From the NCBI RefSeq assembly GCF_009769735.1, contig NZ_WSRO01000002.1, forward strand, positions 6,088,001 through 6,152,000: 64,000 bases of DNA, read 5' to 3'. Under the pieces are notes generated by a model, which saw only the letters and a list, made by a program, of their open reading frames with translations, was not told the DNA's origin and made no database searches. This stretch comes from Streptomyces sp. BA2. Its GTDB lineage: Bacteria; Actinomycetota; Actinomycetes; Streptomycetales; Streptomycetaceae. The position numbers were made by a program, and so were the translations under genes. How positions within the stretch are numbered: the stretch's first letter is position 1; every line of letters starts with the position of its first letter. This document shows positions 7,097 through 16,096 of this stretch, piece by piece.

Positions 7097-8917
7097 ATGG
7101 ACGAGGGCAAGCCCACGAAGGCGAAGTGGTGGAGCCGCCCCAGGTCGGCGTCCGCGCCTGACGGAGCGGGGCCGGAGCGGGGCGGCCCCGACGAGGCGAT
7201 AGGCACCACCGGGGACGTGTCGACAGGCACCACCGGCCGAGCGGAGGACACGTCCGGCGACTTCACCCTGGCCGCGGCGGCTCCGCCGGGGGCGGGACCT
7301 GAGCCGACTCCGCTCGGCGCGGCCCCCGAGCCCACCCCGCCCGGAGCGACGCCCGGCTCCGACGCCGCAGCCTCGGCTGCCGCGGCTCCTGTGCCGGGCG
7401 CCTCGGCTTCGGGCGGCGTGACTTCCGTTGCGGCCACCGAGCCTGGCGTCCCCGACCTGGGCGCCGCCGACCGCCCCCGACCCCTGCACGACCCCGATCC
7501 GTACAGCACCCCGCCCTATGGTGAGCCCGGCCCCTGGGCCCCCGCCCCGCCCGTACAGCACCCGGCGACAACCCCGGCCCACGGCACCCAGCTCCCGGCG
7601 GCGAACCACAGCGGAACCCCGCCCCACGGAACCCCGCCCCACGGCACCCCCCAGCCCCACACGGCCCCCCAGCCCCAGGCCCAGCCCCAGCCGCACCCCC
7701 ACCACCCCCAACCCGCAGCCGTCGCCCCTCCCCGGCAGCCTTACGACCCCTGGAACGCGCCCCTTCAGCAGAGTGGTGCCGTTCCTGTCGATGAGGCCAA
7801 GCAGAAGAAGAGGGCCCGGCGGGTCATCCTGGTCGGGATCGCCGTCATCACGCTCGTGGCCGGTGGCATCGGCGGAGCCATCGGCGCCTATCTGGAGCGG
7901 AACGCCGGTGTCTCGGACATCGAGCTGCCGCAGGCGGACTCCCAGGACAAGGTGCGGGCCAAGGACAGCGTCGCCGGGATCGCGGCGAGCTCGCTGCCCG
8001 GCGTCGTGACCCTGCACGTCAGCGGCGACGAGGCGCAGGGCACCGGCACCGGCTTCGTACTGGACGGCAAGGGCCACATCCTCACCAACAACCACGTGGT
8101 CGAGCCCGCGGGGACGGGCGGCGAGATATCGGTGACGTTCAGCGGCGGCGAGACCGCCAAGGCGGAGGTCATCGGCCGCGACGCCGGGTACGACCTCGCC
8201 GTGGTCAAGGTCTCCGGCGTACGCGGACTGAAGCCGCTGCCCCTCGGCAACTCCGAGAACGTCCAGGTGGGTGACCCCGTCGTCGCCATCGGCGCCCCCT
8301 TCGACCTCGCCAACACCGTCACCTCCGGCATCATCAGCGCCAAGGAGCGCCCCATCACGGCCGGCGGGGAGAAGGGCGACGGCAGCGATGTCAGCTACGT
8401 CGACGCGCTCCAGACCGACGCACCCATCAACCCCGGCAACTCCGGCGGCCCGCTGGTCGACTCCGACGCCCGCGTCATCGGCATCAACAGCGCCATCCGC
8501 TCCGCCGACGACAGCTCGGCGCCCGGTGGCGGCCAGGCCGGTTCCATAGGGCTCGGCTTCGCCATCCCCATCAACCAGGGCAAGCGCGTCGCCGAAGAGC
8601 TGATCAACACCGGCAAGGCCACGCACCCTGTGATCGGTGTCACGCTCGACATGGAGTACACGGGCGACGGCGCCCGCGTCGGCGAGAAGGGCAAGGACGG
8701 CGGCCCCGCCGTGAACGCGGGCGGCCCCGGCGACCGCGCCGGAATCGAGCCGGGCGACGTCATCACCGAAGTGGACGGCCAGCGCATCCACTCCGGCGAC
8801 GAGTTGATCGTCAAGATCCGTGCCCACCGGCCCAAGGACAGTCTCGAATTGACCGTCCAGCGAGCGGGAAAGGACCGGAAAGTGACGCTGGTACTCGGCG
8901 CCTCGGACGGCAGCTGA
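7097..8917 (+). CDS. HtrA-like trypsin-family serine protease with PDZ domain
   Basis: A 606-residue membrane-anchored HtrA/DegP-type protease. A disordered Pro/Ala-rich cytoplasmic region of about 230 residues contains PPHGTP-type repeats. One transmembrane segment (VILVGIAVITLVAGGIGGAI) follows near residues 246-265. The catalytic triad is visible: His in ILTNNHVVE, Asp in YDLAVVKV, Ser in NPGNSGGPL. A PDZ domain fills the last 100 residues (GPGDRAGIEPGDVITEVDG). It is expected to degrade or refold damaged secreted proteins and to help process the anti-sigma factor. It belongs to the sigma/anti-sigma/htrA/tatB cluster; the 126-base gap before it may hold its own promoter. The ATG at 7097 follows GGGGAGAG. 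Confidence 0.92.
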   Translation: MDEGKPTKAKWWSRPRSASAPDGAGPERGGPDEAIGTTGDVSTGTTGRAEDTSGDFTLAAAAPPGAGPEPTPLGAAPEPTPPGATPGSDAAASAAAAPVPGASASGGVTSVAATEPGVPDLGAADRPRPLHDPDPYSTPPYGEPGPWAPAPPVQHPATTPAHGTQLPAANHSGTPPHGTPPHGTPQPHTAPQPQAQPQPHPHHPQPAAVAPPRQPYDPWNAPLQQSGAVPVDEAKQKKRARRVILVGIAVITLVAGGIGGAIGAYLERNAGVSDIELPQADSQDKVRAKDSVAGIAASSLPGVVTLHVSGDEAQGTGTGFVLDGKGHILTNNHVVEPAGTGGEISVTFSGGETAKAEVIGRDAGYDLAVVKVSGVRGLKPLPLGNSENVQVGDPVVAIGAPFDLANTVTSGIISAKERPITAGGEKGDGSDVSYVDALQTDAPINPGNSGGPLVDSDARVIGINSAIRSADDSSAPGGGQAGSIGLGFAIPINQGKRVAEELINTGKATHPVIGVTLDMEYTGDGARVGEKGKDGGPAVNAGGPGDRAGIEPGDVITEVDGQRIHSGDELIVKIRAHRPKDSLELTVQRAGKDRKVTLVLGASDGS

Positions 8918-8999
8918 TCCACGTCTGTCGCCCAGCGGCTACCGGACGGACAGGAACGCCGGGTACCGTGGACCCGGTCCGGATGGCAAGGAGCTCAAG

Positions 9000-9482
9000 G
9001 TGTTCTCAGACATTGGCCCGCTCGAGGTAGTGGCGCTGATCATCCTCGCCGTGCTCGTTTTCGGCCCGGACAAGCTGCCCAAGCTCATTCAGGACGCCTC
9101 GCGGACCATCCGTAAGATCCGTGAATTCTCGGACAGCGCCAAGGCGGATATACGCAGTGAACTCGGCCCGGAATTCAAGGACTTCGAGTTCGAGGACCTG
9201 AATCCGAAGACCTTCATCCGCAAGCAGCTCGACAACGACGAGCTCGGTCTGAAGGAAATCCGGAACGGCTTCGACCTGAAGAAGGAGATGGCCGAGGTCA
9301 CGGACGCCGTGAACGGGCGGGAGAGTGAATCCTCCGACGGCGCGACCGGCACGGACAGCGCGTCCGGCGCGAGCGGCAGCCGTATCGACATGGCCAAGAA
9401 GGACGCCGGCGTCGACATGGACAAGAAGCCCGAGAAGGCCGCGCCCGCCGCCCCTCCGCCGTTCGACGCGGACGCCACCTGA
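9000..9482 (+). CDS. tatB: Sec-independent protein translocase subunit TatB
   Basis: A 160-residue twin-arginine translocase component that, with TatC, recognises folded RR-signal proteins at the membrane. The N-terminal membrane helix and hinge are classic: FSDIGPLEVVALIILAVLVF then GPDKLPKL. An amphipathic helix and an acidic, Ala/Pro-rich tail follow. The GTG at 9000 has AAGGAG ten bases upstream. Its place after the HtrA-like gene matches the mycobacterial order and links Tat export to the envelope-stress sigma factor. No tatA or tatC is adjacent. Confidence 0.93.
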   Translation: MFSDIGPLEVVALIILAVLVFGPDKLPKLIQDASRTIRKIREFSDSAKADIRSELGPEFKDFEFEDLNPKTFIRKQLDNDELGLKEIRNGFDLKKEMAEVTDAVNGRESESSDGATGTDSASGASGSRIDMAKKDAGVDMDKKPEKAAPAAPPPFDADAT

Positions 9483-9668
9483 CCTCCTGCGCGTCACCCG
9501 CGGTACGCCCCTGAGCACGTCCCCCGGCACGCCCCGTGAGACACCCGTCGGCCTACCGGTGTCCCAGGTTCCGGAACGGGTGTGGCTATCCTGCCTTGTT
9601 GTCCGGCTGAGGACGCCCGAGGGGGGCGGGCCCTGCGGACCGATGAGAACGAGGAGGCGGCCGGGTAC

Positions 9669-10343
9669 ATGGAGACGACAAGTCGCGTAGGCGCACAGGC
9701 GCCGGCCGCGGACGGCACCGCACAAGCGATGCCCTCCGCCCGGCGTACGGTCGACAGCTATCTGCTGGCGCCCTTCCCCTGGTACGGCCTCGACGAGGCC
9801 TTCACGGGACAGCGCTGGCTGATGCAGGTCGGCACCGCCGCGGACGGCGCGGTGGAGCACGGCTCCATCGGGCACGGCGATGAGCCGTCGGTACGGAGTG
9901 ACGGACCCTTCGGGAACAGCGACAAGGAGCGCTTCGCGGTCGTGGTGACCGTCGCGGCCAACCCGGTGCGTCGCAGCCCGGACGGCACGGGCCTGCTGGA
10001 AGCGACGTCGGTGTCGTCCGCGGCCTGGCTCGCCGGAGTGGGGCTGCTGTCCTTCACCTGGCCCAGCCAGATGGACCACAGCCTGCGCGACGACTGGCTC
10101 GACCAGCAGACCGAGACGGCCTGGGTCCTCGCGGACGATCTCCAGGGCGAGGACTGGTCGACGCTCTCGCTCCCGGTGGACGGGGTGCCGACCTCGTTCC
10201 ACTACCGCGAGTCCGAGTTCGGCTGGGTGCTCGCCGGGTCCACCAAGGAGGGCGTCCACCTGGGCGCCTACGGGCGCGGCATGAGCGCGTACGGCCTGGG
10301 CTTCTCGGTGGTCAAGGACATCCACGAGTACGCGGCCGACTAG
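9669..10343 (+). CDS. Conserved hypothetical protein
   Basis: A 224-residue soluble protein of unknown function, conserved (as far as I recall) among streptomycetes at this locus. No signal peptide, membrane segment or catalytic motif is evident. It has well-structured Trp-rich stretches such as LAPFPWYGLDEAFTGQRWL near residue 30 and TSFHYRESEFGWVLAG near residue 175. The ATG at 9669 has GAGGAGG eleven bases upstream, which favours it over an ATG at 9582. It lies alone between tatB and a strong bidirectional terminator. Confidence 0.75.
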   Translation: METTSRVGAQAPAADGTAQAMPSARRTVDSYLLAPFPWYGLDEAFTGQRWLMQVGTAADGAVEHGSIGHGDEPSVRSDGPFGNSDKERFAVVVTVAANPVRRSPDGTGLLEATSVSSAAWLAGVGLLSFTWPSQMDHSLRDDWLDQQTETAWVLADDLQGEDWSTLSLPVDGVPTSFHYRESEFGWVLAGSTKEGVHLGAYGRGMSAYGLGFSVVKDIHEYAAD

Positions 10344-10360
10344 CCGGGCCGCCGCGCACA

Positions 10361-10409
10361 TACGCCGATGGGGGCGCCGCTCATGACGAGCGGCGCCCCC
10401 ATCGGCGTA
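10361..10409. terminator. Bidirectional terminator with 22-bp perfect stem
   Basis: Positions 10361-10382 pair without mismatch with 10388-10409 around the loop ATGAC. It separates the hypothetical gene from the converging mrp gene and should stop transcription from both sides. It is the longest perfect stem I found in the window. Confidence 0.85.
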
Positions 10410-10430
10410 CGGAAGGAGCCTTGAAAGGCC

Positions 10431-11564
10431 TCAGAACTTGTTGCGCGGGGTGATTCCGAGGGTCATGCCCGCGAGGCCGCGCTGGCGGCCGCCCAGCTTG
10501 CCCGCGATCGTGCGCAGTGCGGAGCCCGCGGGGGAGTCCGGGTCCGTCAGGACGACCGGCTTGCCCTCGTCGCCGCCCTCGCGCAGGCGGACGTCGATCG
10601 GGATGGAGCCGAGGACCGGGACGTTCGTGCCCGTGGTCTTCGTGAGGCCCTCGGCGACGCGCTGGCCGCCGCCCGTGCCGAAGACGTCGACCATCTCGCC
10701 GCAGTGCGGGCAGGGAAGGCCCGCCATGTTCTCGACGACGCCGACGATCTTCTGGTGGGTCTGCACCGCGATGGAGCCGGCGCGCTCGGCGACCTCGGCC
10801 GCCGCCTGCTGGGGCGTCGTCACGACCAGGATCTCCGCGTTCGGGACCAGCTGGGCGACGGAGATCGCGATGTCGCCGGTGCCCGGGGGCAGGTCGAGCA
10901 GGAGGACGTCCAGGTCGCCCCAGAAGACGTCGGCGAGGAACTGCTGGAGGGCGCGGTGGAGCATCGGGCCGCGCCACACGACCGGGGCGTTGCCCGGCGT
11001 GAACATGCCGATCGAGATGACCTTCACGCCGTGCGCGGACGGCGGCATGATCATGTCCTCGACCTGGGTGGGCTTTCCGTCCGCACCCAGCATCCGGGGC
11101 ACGGAGTGGCCGTAGATGTCGGCGTCCACGACGCCGACCTTCAGGCCGTCCGCCGCCATCGCGGCCGCGAGGTTCACCGTCACCGAGGACTTGCCGACGC
11201 CGCCCTTGCCGGACGCGACGGCGTAGACACGGGTCAGGGAGCCGGGCTTGGCGAAGGGGACCTCGCGCTCGGCGGTGCCGCCGCGCAGCGCGCTCGCCAG
11301 CTCCTTGCGCTGCTCGTCGCTCATCACGTCGAGGGTGACGTCGACGTGCGTGACGCCCTCGACGGCGGCGACCGCGGCGGTCACGTTCTTCGTGATGGTC
11401 TCGCGCATCGGGCACCCGGAGACCGTGAGGTACACGGTGACCGCTACCACCCCATCAGGGGAGATATCTACCGATTTGACCATCCCCAACTCGGTGATGG
11501 GTCGGTGGATCTCGGGGTCGTTCACCGTCGCCAGTGCTTCACGCACCGCGTCTTCCGTAGCCAT
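10431..11564 (-). CDS. Mrp/ApbC-family P-loop ATPase (iron-sulfur cluster carrier)
   Basis: A 377-residue Mrp/NBP35-type protein. An N-terminal MIP18/DUF59 domain (residues 1-90, containing VSGCPMRE) is joined to a deviant-Walker ATPase with ASGKGGVGKSSVTVNLA near residue 118 and VVDADIYGHS. The family's C-x2-C dimer iron-sulfur motif is present as LPCPHCGE. It is predicted to carry and transfer Fe-S clusters in the cytosol. The ATG at 11564 begins the conserved MATEDAVREAL; a start 16 codons earlier lacks support. It converges on the 22-bp terminator. Confidence 0.92.
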   Translation of the reverse strand: MATEDAVREALATVNDPEIHRPITELGMVKSVDISPDGVVAVTVYLTVSGCPMRETITKNVTAAVAAVEGVTHVDVTLDVMSDEQRKELASALRGGTAEREVPFAKPGSLTRVYAVASGKGGVGKSSVTVNLAAAMAADGLKVGVVDADIYGHSVPRMLGADGKPTQVEDMIMPPSAHGVKVISIGMFTPGNAPVVWRGPMLHRALQQFLADVFWGDLDVLLLDLPPGTGDIAISVAQLVPNAEILVVTTPQQAAAEVAERAGSIAVQTHQKIVGVVENMAGLPCPHCGEMVDVFGTGGGQRVAEGLTKTTGTNVPVLGSIPIDVRLREGGDEGKPVVLTDPDSPAGSALRTIAGKLGGRQRGLAGMTLGITPRNKF

Positions 11565-11608
11565 ACGTCCGATAGTACGGCGCGGTAACCGTCCCCCGGA
11601 AAGAGCCG

Positions 11609-12184
11609 TCAACGGTCGCCTACATCACGCCCGCCGCTCTCCTCCGCCGGGAATACGACGCGGTTCCCCCTGCGCTGCTCCTCCAGCTCCCTGACCAGGT
11701 CCTGGAGTTCGGAACGGATCCAGTCGCGGGTGGCCACCTCGCCCAGGCCCATGCGCAGCGAGGCGATCTCGCGGCTCAGATACTCGGTGTCCGCGATGGA
11801 GCGCTCGTTCTGTTTGCGGTCCTGTTCGAGGTTGACCCGGTCCCGGTCGTCCTGCCGGTTCTGAGCGAGCAGGATCAGGGGAGCCGCGTAGGACGCCTGG
11901 AGGGAGAGCGCGAGGGTCAGGAACAGGAAGGGGAACGGGTCGAAGCGCAGGATCTCGGGCGCCCAGACGTTCCAGCCCACCCAGACGATGATGGTGACCG
12001 TCATCCAGACGATGAAGCGCCCCGTGCCCAGGAACCGCGCGATCCGTTCCGAAAGGCGCCCGAAGGCCTCGGGGTCGTACTCCGGCAGGAACTTGCGGCG
12101 CGGCGGCCGCGGCTGGTCGAGCCGGAAGCGCGGGGCGGTCCGCGGCTCGACGCGGGTGTCCCGCTCCCGGTCAGCCGGCGGCAT
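11609..12184 (-). CDS. DUF1003 family membrane protein
   Basis: A 191-residue DUF1003 protein with two adjacent transmembrane helices near residues 59-75 (FIVWMTVTIIVWVGWNV) and 85-108 (FPFLFLTLALSLQASYAAPL), then a long charged coiled coil (NRQDDRDRVNLEQDRKQNER). The family function is not established. The ATG at 12184 overlaps the end of the upstream MgtE-like gene by 14 bases, so the two are cotranslated and probably act together. The same pairing is recalled beside sigE in mycobacteria (Rv1231c/Rv1232c). Confidence 0.85.
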   Translation of the reverse strand: MPPADRERDTRVEPRTAPRFRLDQPRPPRRKFLPEYDPEAFGRLSERIARFLGTGRFIVWMTVTIIVWVGWNVWAPEILRFDPFPFLFLTLALSLQASYAAPLILLAQNRQDDRDRVNLEQDRKQNERSIADTEYLSREIASLRMGLGEVATRDWIRSELQDLVRELEEQRRGNRVVFPAEESGGRDVGDR

Positions 12185-13448
12185 GGCGCGCTTCCTCTTC
12201 CTGGTGGAACTCGGTCTCGCGCCAGTCGTCCGGCAGCATGTGGTCGAGCACGTCGTCGACGGTGACCGCACCGAGCAGCGAGCCGCCCTCGTCGACGACG
12301 GGCGCCGCCACCATGTCGTACGTGGCGAAGAACCCGGCGACCTGCGGCAGCACGGTCTGCGGCAGGAGCGTCTGCAGATCGTCGTCGAGGATCGAGCTGA
12401 CCAGCGTGTACGGCGGATCGCGCAGGAGCCGCTGGAAGTGCACGGTGCCCAGGTACTTGCCCGTCGGCGTCTCGTCCGGCGGGCGGCACACGTAGACCTG
12501 CGCGGCGAGCGCGGGGGACAGGTCCTGCTGGCGCACCCGCGCGAGGGCGTCCGCGACCGTGGCGTCCGGCCTGAGCACGATCGGCTCGGTCGTCATCAGA
12601 CCGCCGGCGGTGCGCTCCTCGTACGCCATCAGGCGCCGCACGTCGGCCGCGTCGTCCGGCTGCATCAGCGTCAGCAGCCGCTCCTTGTCGTCCTCGGGCA
12701 GTTCGGCGAGCAGGTCGGCGGCGTCGTCCGGGTCCATCGCCTCCAGGACGTCGGCGGCGCGCTCCTCCTTGAGCTTGCCGAGGATCTCGATCTGGTCGTC
12801 CTCGGGGAGCTCTTCGAGGACGTCGGCGAGCCGGTCGTCGTCGAGGGCGGTGGCGACCTCCGCCCGCCGTTTCGGCGTCAGGTGGTGCAGGACGTTGGCG
12901 AGGTCGGCGGGGCGCAGCTGTTCGAAGGTGGCGAGCAGGCTCTCGGCGCCCTGGCCGTGCTCCTCCAGGGAGAAGCCGTCGACGGCCGACCACTCGACGG
13001 TGAGCGTCTCCCCCTTGCGCCGGAAGGTGCCTCCCTTCCCCTTGCGTACGAAGACCCGGTCGATCTCCCAGTCGCGGCGGGCCGGCAGCTGCTGCACCGA
13101 CACGTCGAGGACGGTCACCTCCTCGTCCGACTCGACGAGCCTGACCCGCCGGTCGAGCATCTCGCCGAGCACGAGCCGCTCGGTGGGCCGCTGCTCGAAG
13201 CGCCGCACGTTCAGTACGCCGGTCGTGATGACCTGGCCCGACTCGATGCCCGTCACCCGGGTCATCGGCAGGAAGATGCGGCGCCGCGTGGACAGCTCCA
13301 CGACCAGGCCGAGGAGGCGGGGCGGTCTGCGCTGCACACGGAGCATCGCCACCAGGTCGCGCACCCGGCCCACCTGGTCGCCGTTCGGGTCGAAGACGGC
13401 GGTACCGGCCAGATGGGAGACGAAGACCCGGGAGGCGCTTGCCGCCAT
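12171..13448 (-). CDS. PRC-barrel/MgtE-N/CBS protein lacking a transport domain
   Basis: A 425-residue soluble protein with the regulatory half of an MgtE magnesium channel. It has two PRC-barrel-like repeats (residues 1-150), an MgtE N-terminal superhelical domain (about 165-280, repeats such as LADVLEELPEDDQIEILGKL) and a pair of CBS domains (about 280-410, ending in SLLGAVTVDDVLDHML). The five-helix membrane domain of MgtE is absent: the protein ends after the CBS pair. It is often annotated as a magnesium transporter, which the sequence does not support. It overlaps the two-helix DUF1003 gene downstream, its likely membrane partner. The ATG at 13448 fits the family start MAASASRVFVSHL. 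Confidence 0.88.
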   Translation of the reverse strand: MAASASRVFVSHLAGTAVFDPNGDQVGRVRDLVAMLRVQRRPPRLLGLVVELSTRRRIFLPMTRVTGIESGQVITTGVLNVRRFEQRPTERLVLGEMLDRRVRLVESDEEVTVLDVSVQQLPARRDWEIDRVFVRKGKGGTFRRKGETLTVEWSAVDGFSLEEHGQGAESLLATFEQLRPADLANVLHHLTPKRRAEVATALDDDRLADVLEELPEDDQIEILGKLKEERAADVLEAMDPDDAADLLAELPEDDKERLLTLMQPDDAADVRRLMAYEERTAGGLMTTEPIVLRPDATVADALARVRQQDLSPALAAQVYVCRPPDETPTGKYLGTVHFQRLLRDPPYTLVSSILDDDLQTLLPQTVLPQVAGFFATYDMVAAPVVDEGGSLLGAVTVDDVLDHMLPDDWRETEFHQEEEARHAAG

Positions 13449-13644
13449 TGCACGCGCCTCCTCTGCTCGCGGTCCTTTTTGTGGCGTTCTGTCGAGCAAT
13501 GCGGGCTTCAGGCTAGCCCGTCCCGGTCGGATACGCCCCGGCGGAGCCTCCGGCAGGACTGACGACGATCCAACTGGTCAGCACGGGTACGCTGCCGTAC
13601 TGCCGTAGCCGTAGCCGTCGTCCCCACGAGAGGCAGCGCCCCCT

Positions 13645-14418
13645 GTGTCATCGATTCCCCCGGTCCGCCGTACCCGCAAGACGGCACTCGTGAGCGTGAT
13701 GTGCGCGGGTCTAGTCCTGGGGGTCACAGGTCTGACCGGGTGCAGCAGCGAGGTGGACCCTGACGCGGGCACGAACGGCATCGGCAAACTCTCCGCCGCG
13801 AAGATCCAGAAGAAGTCCCGCGCGGCCGCCGACGCGGCACCCGCGGTGCGGCTCTCGGGCACGGTGGTCAGCAAGGGCCACACGTACAAGCTCGACATGC
13901 GCCTGAAGGACGAGGGCGGCACCGGCTCGGTCACATCGAAGGGTGAGACCTTCCAGCTGCTGCGCGTGGGCAAGCAGCTCTTCCTGATGGCCGACTCCGC
14001 CTTCTGGACCCACGAGGACGCCAAGGGCGGCCAGAAGCCCGGCAAGGCGGATGGCGACGCGGCGGCCAAGCTCGACGGCAAGTACGTGAAGGTCCCCGAG
14101 GAAGACGCGTCCTACCAGCAGCTGAGCGGCTTCACCGACAAGGACGTCCTCCTGGAGGGCATGCTCACCCTGCACGGCAAACTCGCCACCGGCGCCCGCG
14201 GCACCACGGAGGGCAACCCCAGCATCGAGATCACCGGCGACAAGGGCGCGGGCGGCACCCTGGACGTCTCCCTCAAGGGCAAGCCCTACCCGCTGCGCCT
14301 GGAGCGCGCGGGCGACGCGGGCACGCTCCGGCTCAGCGACTGGGGCAGGGACTTCCCCCTCAGCGAGCCGGAGAAGGACGAGATGGTGGACTACGGCGAG
14401 CAGCTGCCCGACTCGTAG
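13645..14418 (+). CDS. Putative lipoprotein, LppX/LprG-like fold
   Basis: A 257-residue secreted lipoprotein. The signal peptide has a basic start, the core VSVMCAGLVLGVTG and the lipobox GLTGC with Cys near residue 33. The mature region (repeated beta strands, KLDMRLKDEGGTGSV, YVKVPEEDASYQQLS) resembles the LppX/LprAFG fold that binds acylated lipids in mycobacteria; this is by pattern, not search. A relative lies at 48578-49273. The GTG at 13645 has AGAGG about twelve bases upstream. It ends six bases from the convergent next gene. Confidence 0.8.
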   Translation: MSSIPPVRRTRKTALVSVMCAGLVLGVTGLTGCSSEVDPDAGTNGIGKLSAAKIQKKSRAAADAAPAVRLSGTVVSKGHTYKLDMRLKDEGGTGSVTSKGETFQLLRVGKQLFLMADSAFWTHEDAKGGQKPGKADGDAAAKLDGKYVKVPEEDASYQQLSGFTDKDVLLEGMLTLHGKLATGARGTTEGNPSIEITGDKGAGGTLDVSLKGKPYPLRLERAGDAGTLRLSDWGRDFPLSEPEKDEMVDYGEQLPDS

Positions 14419-14424
14419 GAAGGC

Positions 14425-14940
14425 TTAGGGGCGCGGCTTCTTCTTCCGCTTGAACAGCAGCCGGGGCAGCGCCTCGGGCACCGGCTGCCGGGTGGTCGCC
14501 GAGGTCGGCAGGGGCGGGGCCGCGAGGGAGCCGTCGGGCAGGTCGGTGATCGTGTCCCGCGGGGTGAGCGTGACGACCCGGCACTCGTCCGCCCAGCGCT
14601 GCGGCATCCGCTCGCCGTCGGGTGCGTTCAGGCGCTTGCCCTTGAGCTCGGCGACGGCCGCCTCCCACGCCTCGGAGCGCGGCGCCAGCTCGGTCACGAG
14701 CGCCGTCCAGGCGAGGAGACGACCGCCCTTGTCCTTGCTGCGTACGGTCACTTCGGCGGTGCCGCCGTCGACGAGACCCGGCAGCGGCTGCTCGCCGGGG
14801 CCGTCGCCGACGAGGTGCGCCGCACCCTCGTGCCACACGTGCCACAGGGCACGGGCAGGTCCTTCGCCGCGTACCCAGATGAGGCCCGACTTCTTGGTGG
14901 CCTCCTCGACGAGGGCCTGGGCGAGCAGCGTTTCTGTCAT
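14425..14940 (-). CDS. Conserved hypothetical protein
   Basis: A 171-residue cytosolic protein I cannot name. The first 110 residues look like a small mixed alpha/beta domain (GLIWVRGEGPARALWHVWH, then EVTVRSKDKGGRLLAW), a pattern reminiscent of split-barrel flavin/heme-binding proteins. The C-terminus is basic (RLLFKRKKKPRP). The start at 14940 gives the conserved MTETLLAQALVEEATKKSG. It lies between the lipoprotein and corA and shares orientation with corA, 34 bases downstream of it, so it may be in the corA transcript. Confidence 0.7.
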   Translation of the reverse strand: MTETLLAQALVEEATKKSGLIWVRGEGPARALWHVWHEGAAHLVGDGPGEQPLPGLVDGGTAEVTVRSKDKGGRLLAWTALVTELAPRSEAWEAAVAELKGKRLNAPDGERMPQRWADECRVVTLTPRDTITDLPDGSLAAPPLPTSATTRQPVPEALPRLLFKRKKKPRP

Positions 14941-14974
14941 GCGCGCAGCCTACCGAGTGGGGTGCTCAGGGGTT

Positions 14975-16096
14975 CTAGAGCCAGCCGTTGCGCTTCAGGG
15001 TGCGGTGGATGGCGTAGCAGACGCCGCCGATGAGGCCGAGCACCATCGGGTAGCCGAACCGCCAGTGCAGCTCGGGCATGTAGTCGAAGTTCATGCCGTA
15101 GACCCCGCAGACCGCCGTCGGCACGGCGATGATCGCCGCCCAGGAGGTGATCTTGCGCATGTCCTCGTTCTGCGCGACCGCGGCCTGCGCGAGGTTGGCC
15201 TGGAGGATCGAGTTGAGCAGTTCGTCGAAGCCGACGACCTGCTCCTGGACGCGGGCCAGGTGGTCGGCGACGTCACGGAAGTACTTCTGGATGTCCGGGT
15301 CGACGAGCCGCATCGGCCGCTCGCTCAGCAGCAGCATGGGCCGGAGCAGCGGCGACACGGCCCGCTTGAACTCCAGGACCTCCCGCTTGAGCTGGTAGAT
15401 GCGCCCGGCGTCGACACCGCGCGCGGAGCCCTTGCCCTTGCTCGGGGCGGAGAAGACCTCGGTCTCCACCTCGTCGATGTCGTCCTGCATCGCGTCGGCG
15501 ACCGCGAGATAGCCGTCGACGACGTGGTCGGCGATCGTGTGCAGGACGGCCGACGGACCCTTGGCGAGGAGCTCGGGCTCCTCCTGGAGCCGGCGCCGCA
15601 GGGCGCGCAGCGAGCCGTGGCCGCCGTGCCGCACGGTGATGAAGAAGTCCCGCCCGGTGAAGCACATCACCTCGCCGGTCTCCACGATCTCGCTGGTGGC
15701 GGTGAGTTCGGCGTGCTCGACGTAGTGGATGGTCTTGAAGACGGTGAAGAGCGTGTCGTCGTAGCGCTCCAGCTTGGGCCGCTGGTGCGCGTGCACCGCG
15801 TCCTCGACGGCGAGGGGGTGCAGCCCGAACTCGGCGGCGATACCGGCGAATTCCTCCTCGGTCGGCTCGTGCAGACCGATCCAGGCGAAGCCGCCGTCGC
15901 GACGCACCTGGAGCATCGCCTCGTGCGGCGTGAGCGTGTCGTCGCAGGCCGCGCGGCGGCCGTCGCGGTAGACGGCGCAGTCGACGACGGCGGAGGCGGC
16001 GGTGGGGTCGCGCGTGGTGTCGTACGAGCTGTAGGCGCTGCCGTCCTTGCGGAGCGAGGGGCGGACGGCGGCGCGAAGGTCACGGATCATCGACAT
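14975..16096 (-). CDS. corA: CorA-family magnesium/cobalt transporter
   Basis: A 373-residue CorA-type divalent cation channel. A large N-terminal cytoplasmic funnel and a long helix precede two C-terminal transmembrane helices. The selectivity motif GMN is present in VYGMNFDYMPELHW near residue 335, between helix 1 (IIAVPTAVCGVYG) and helix 2 (YPMVLGLIGGVCYAI). The ATG at 16096 begins MSMIRDLRAAV and has AAAGGAG eight bases upstream; the longer frame from 16183 is not supported. With the nearby MgtE-like/DUF1003 pair it makes this a magnesium-related neighbourhood. Confidence 0.92.
   Translation of the reverse strand: MSMIRDLRAAVRPSLRKDGSAYSSYDTTRDPTAASAVVDCAVYRDGRRAACDDTLTPHEAMLQVRRDGGFAWIGLHEPTEEEFAGIAAEFGLHPLAVEDAVHAHQRPKLERYDDTLFTVFKTIHYVEHAELTATSEIVETGEVMCFTGRDFFITVRHGGHGSLRALRRRLQEEPELLAKGPSAVLHTIADHVVDGYLAVADAMQDDIDEVETEVFSAPSKGKGSARGVDAGRIYQLKREVLEFKRAVSPLLRPMLLLSERPMRLVDPDIQKYFRDVADHLARVQEQVVGFDELLNSILQANLAQAAVAQNEDMRKITSWAAIIAVPTAVCGVYGMNFDYMPELHWRFGYPMVLGLIGGVCYAIHRTLKRNGWL

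Noticed and set aside
6872..8827. A 651-codon minus-strand frame opposite the HtrA-like gene
   Set aside because: Low-complexity Gly/Val/Arg sequence with no motif, while the plus frame has a full catalytic triad and PDZ domain.
12171..13448. Annotation as a magnesium transporter MgtE
   Set aside because: No transmembrane helices are present after the CBS domains.
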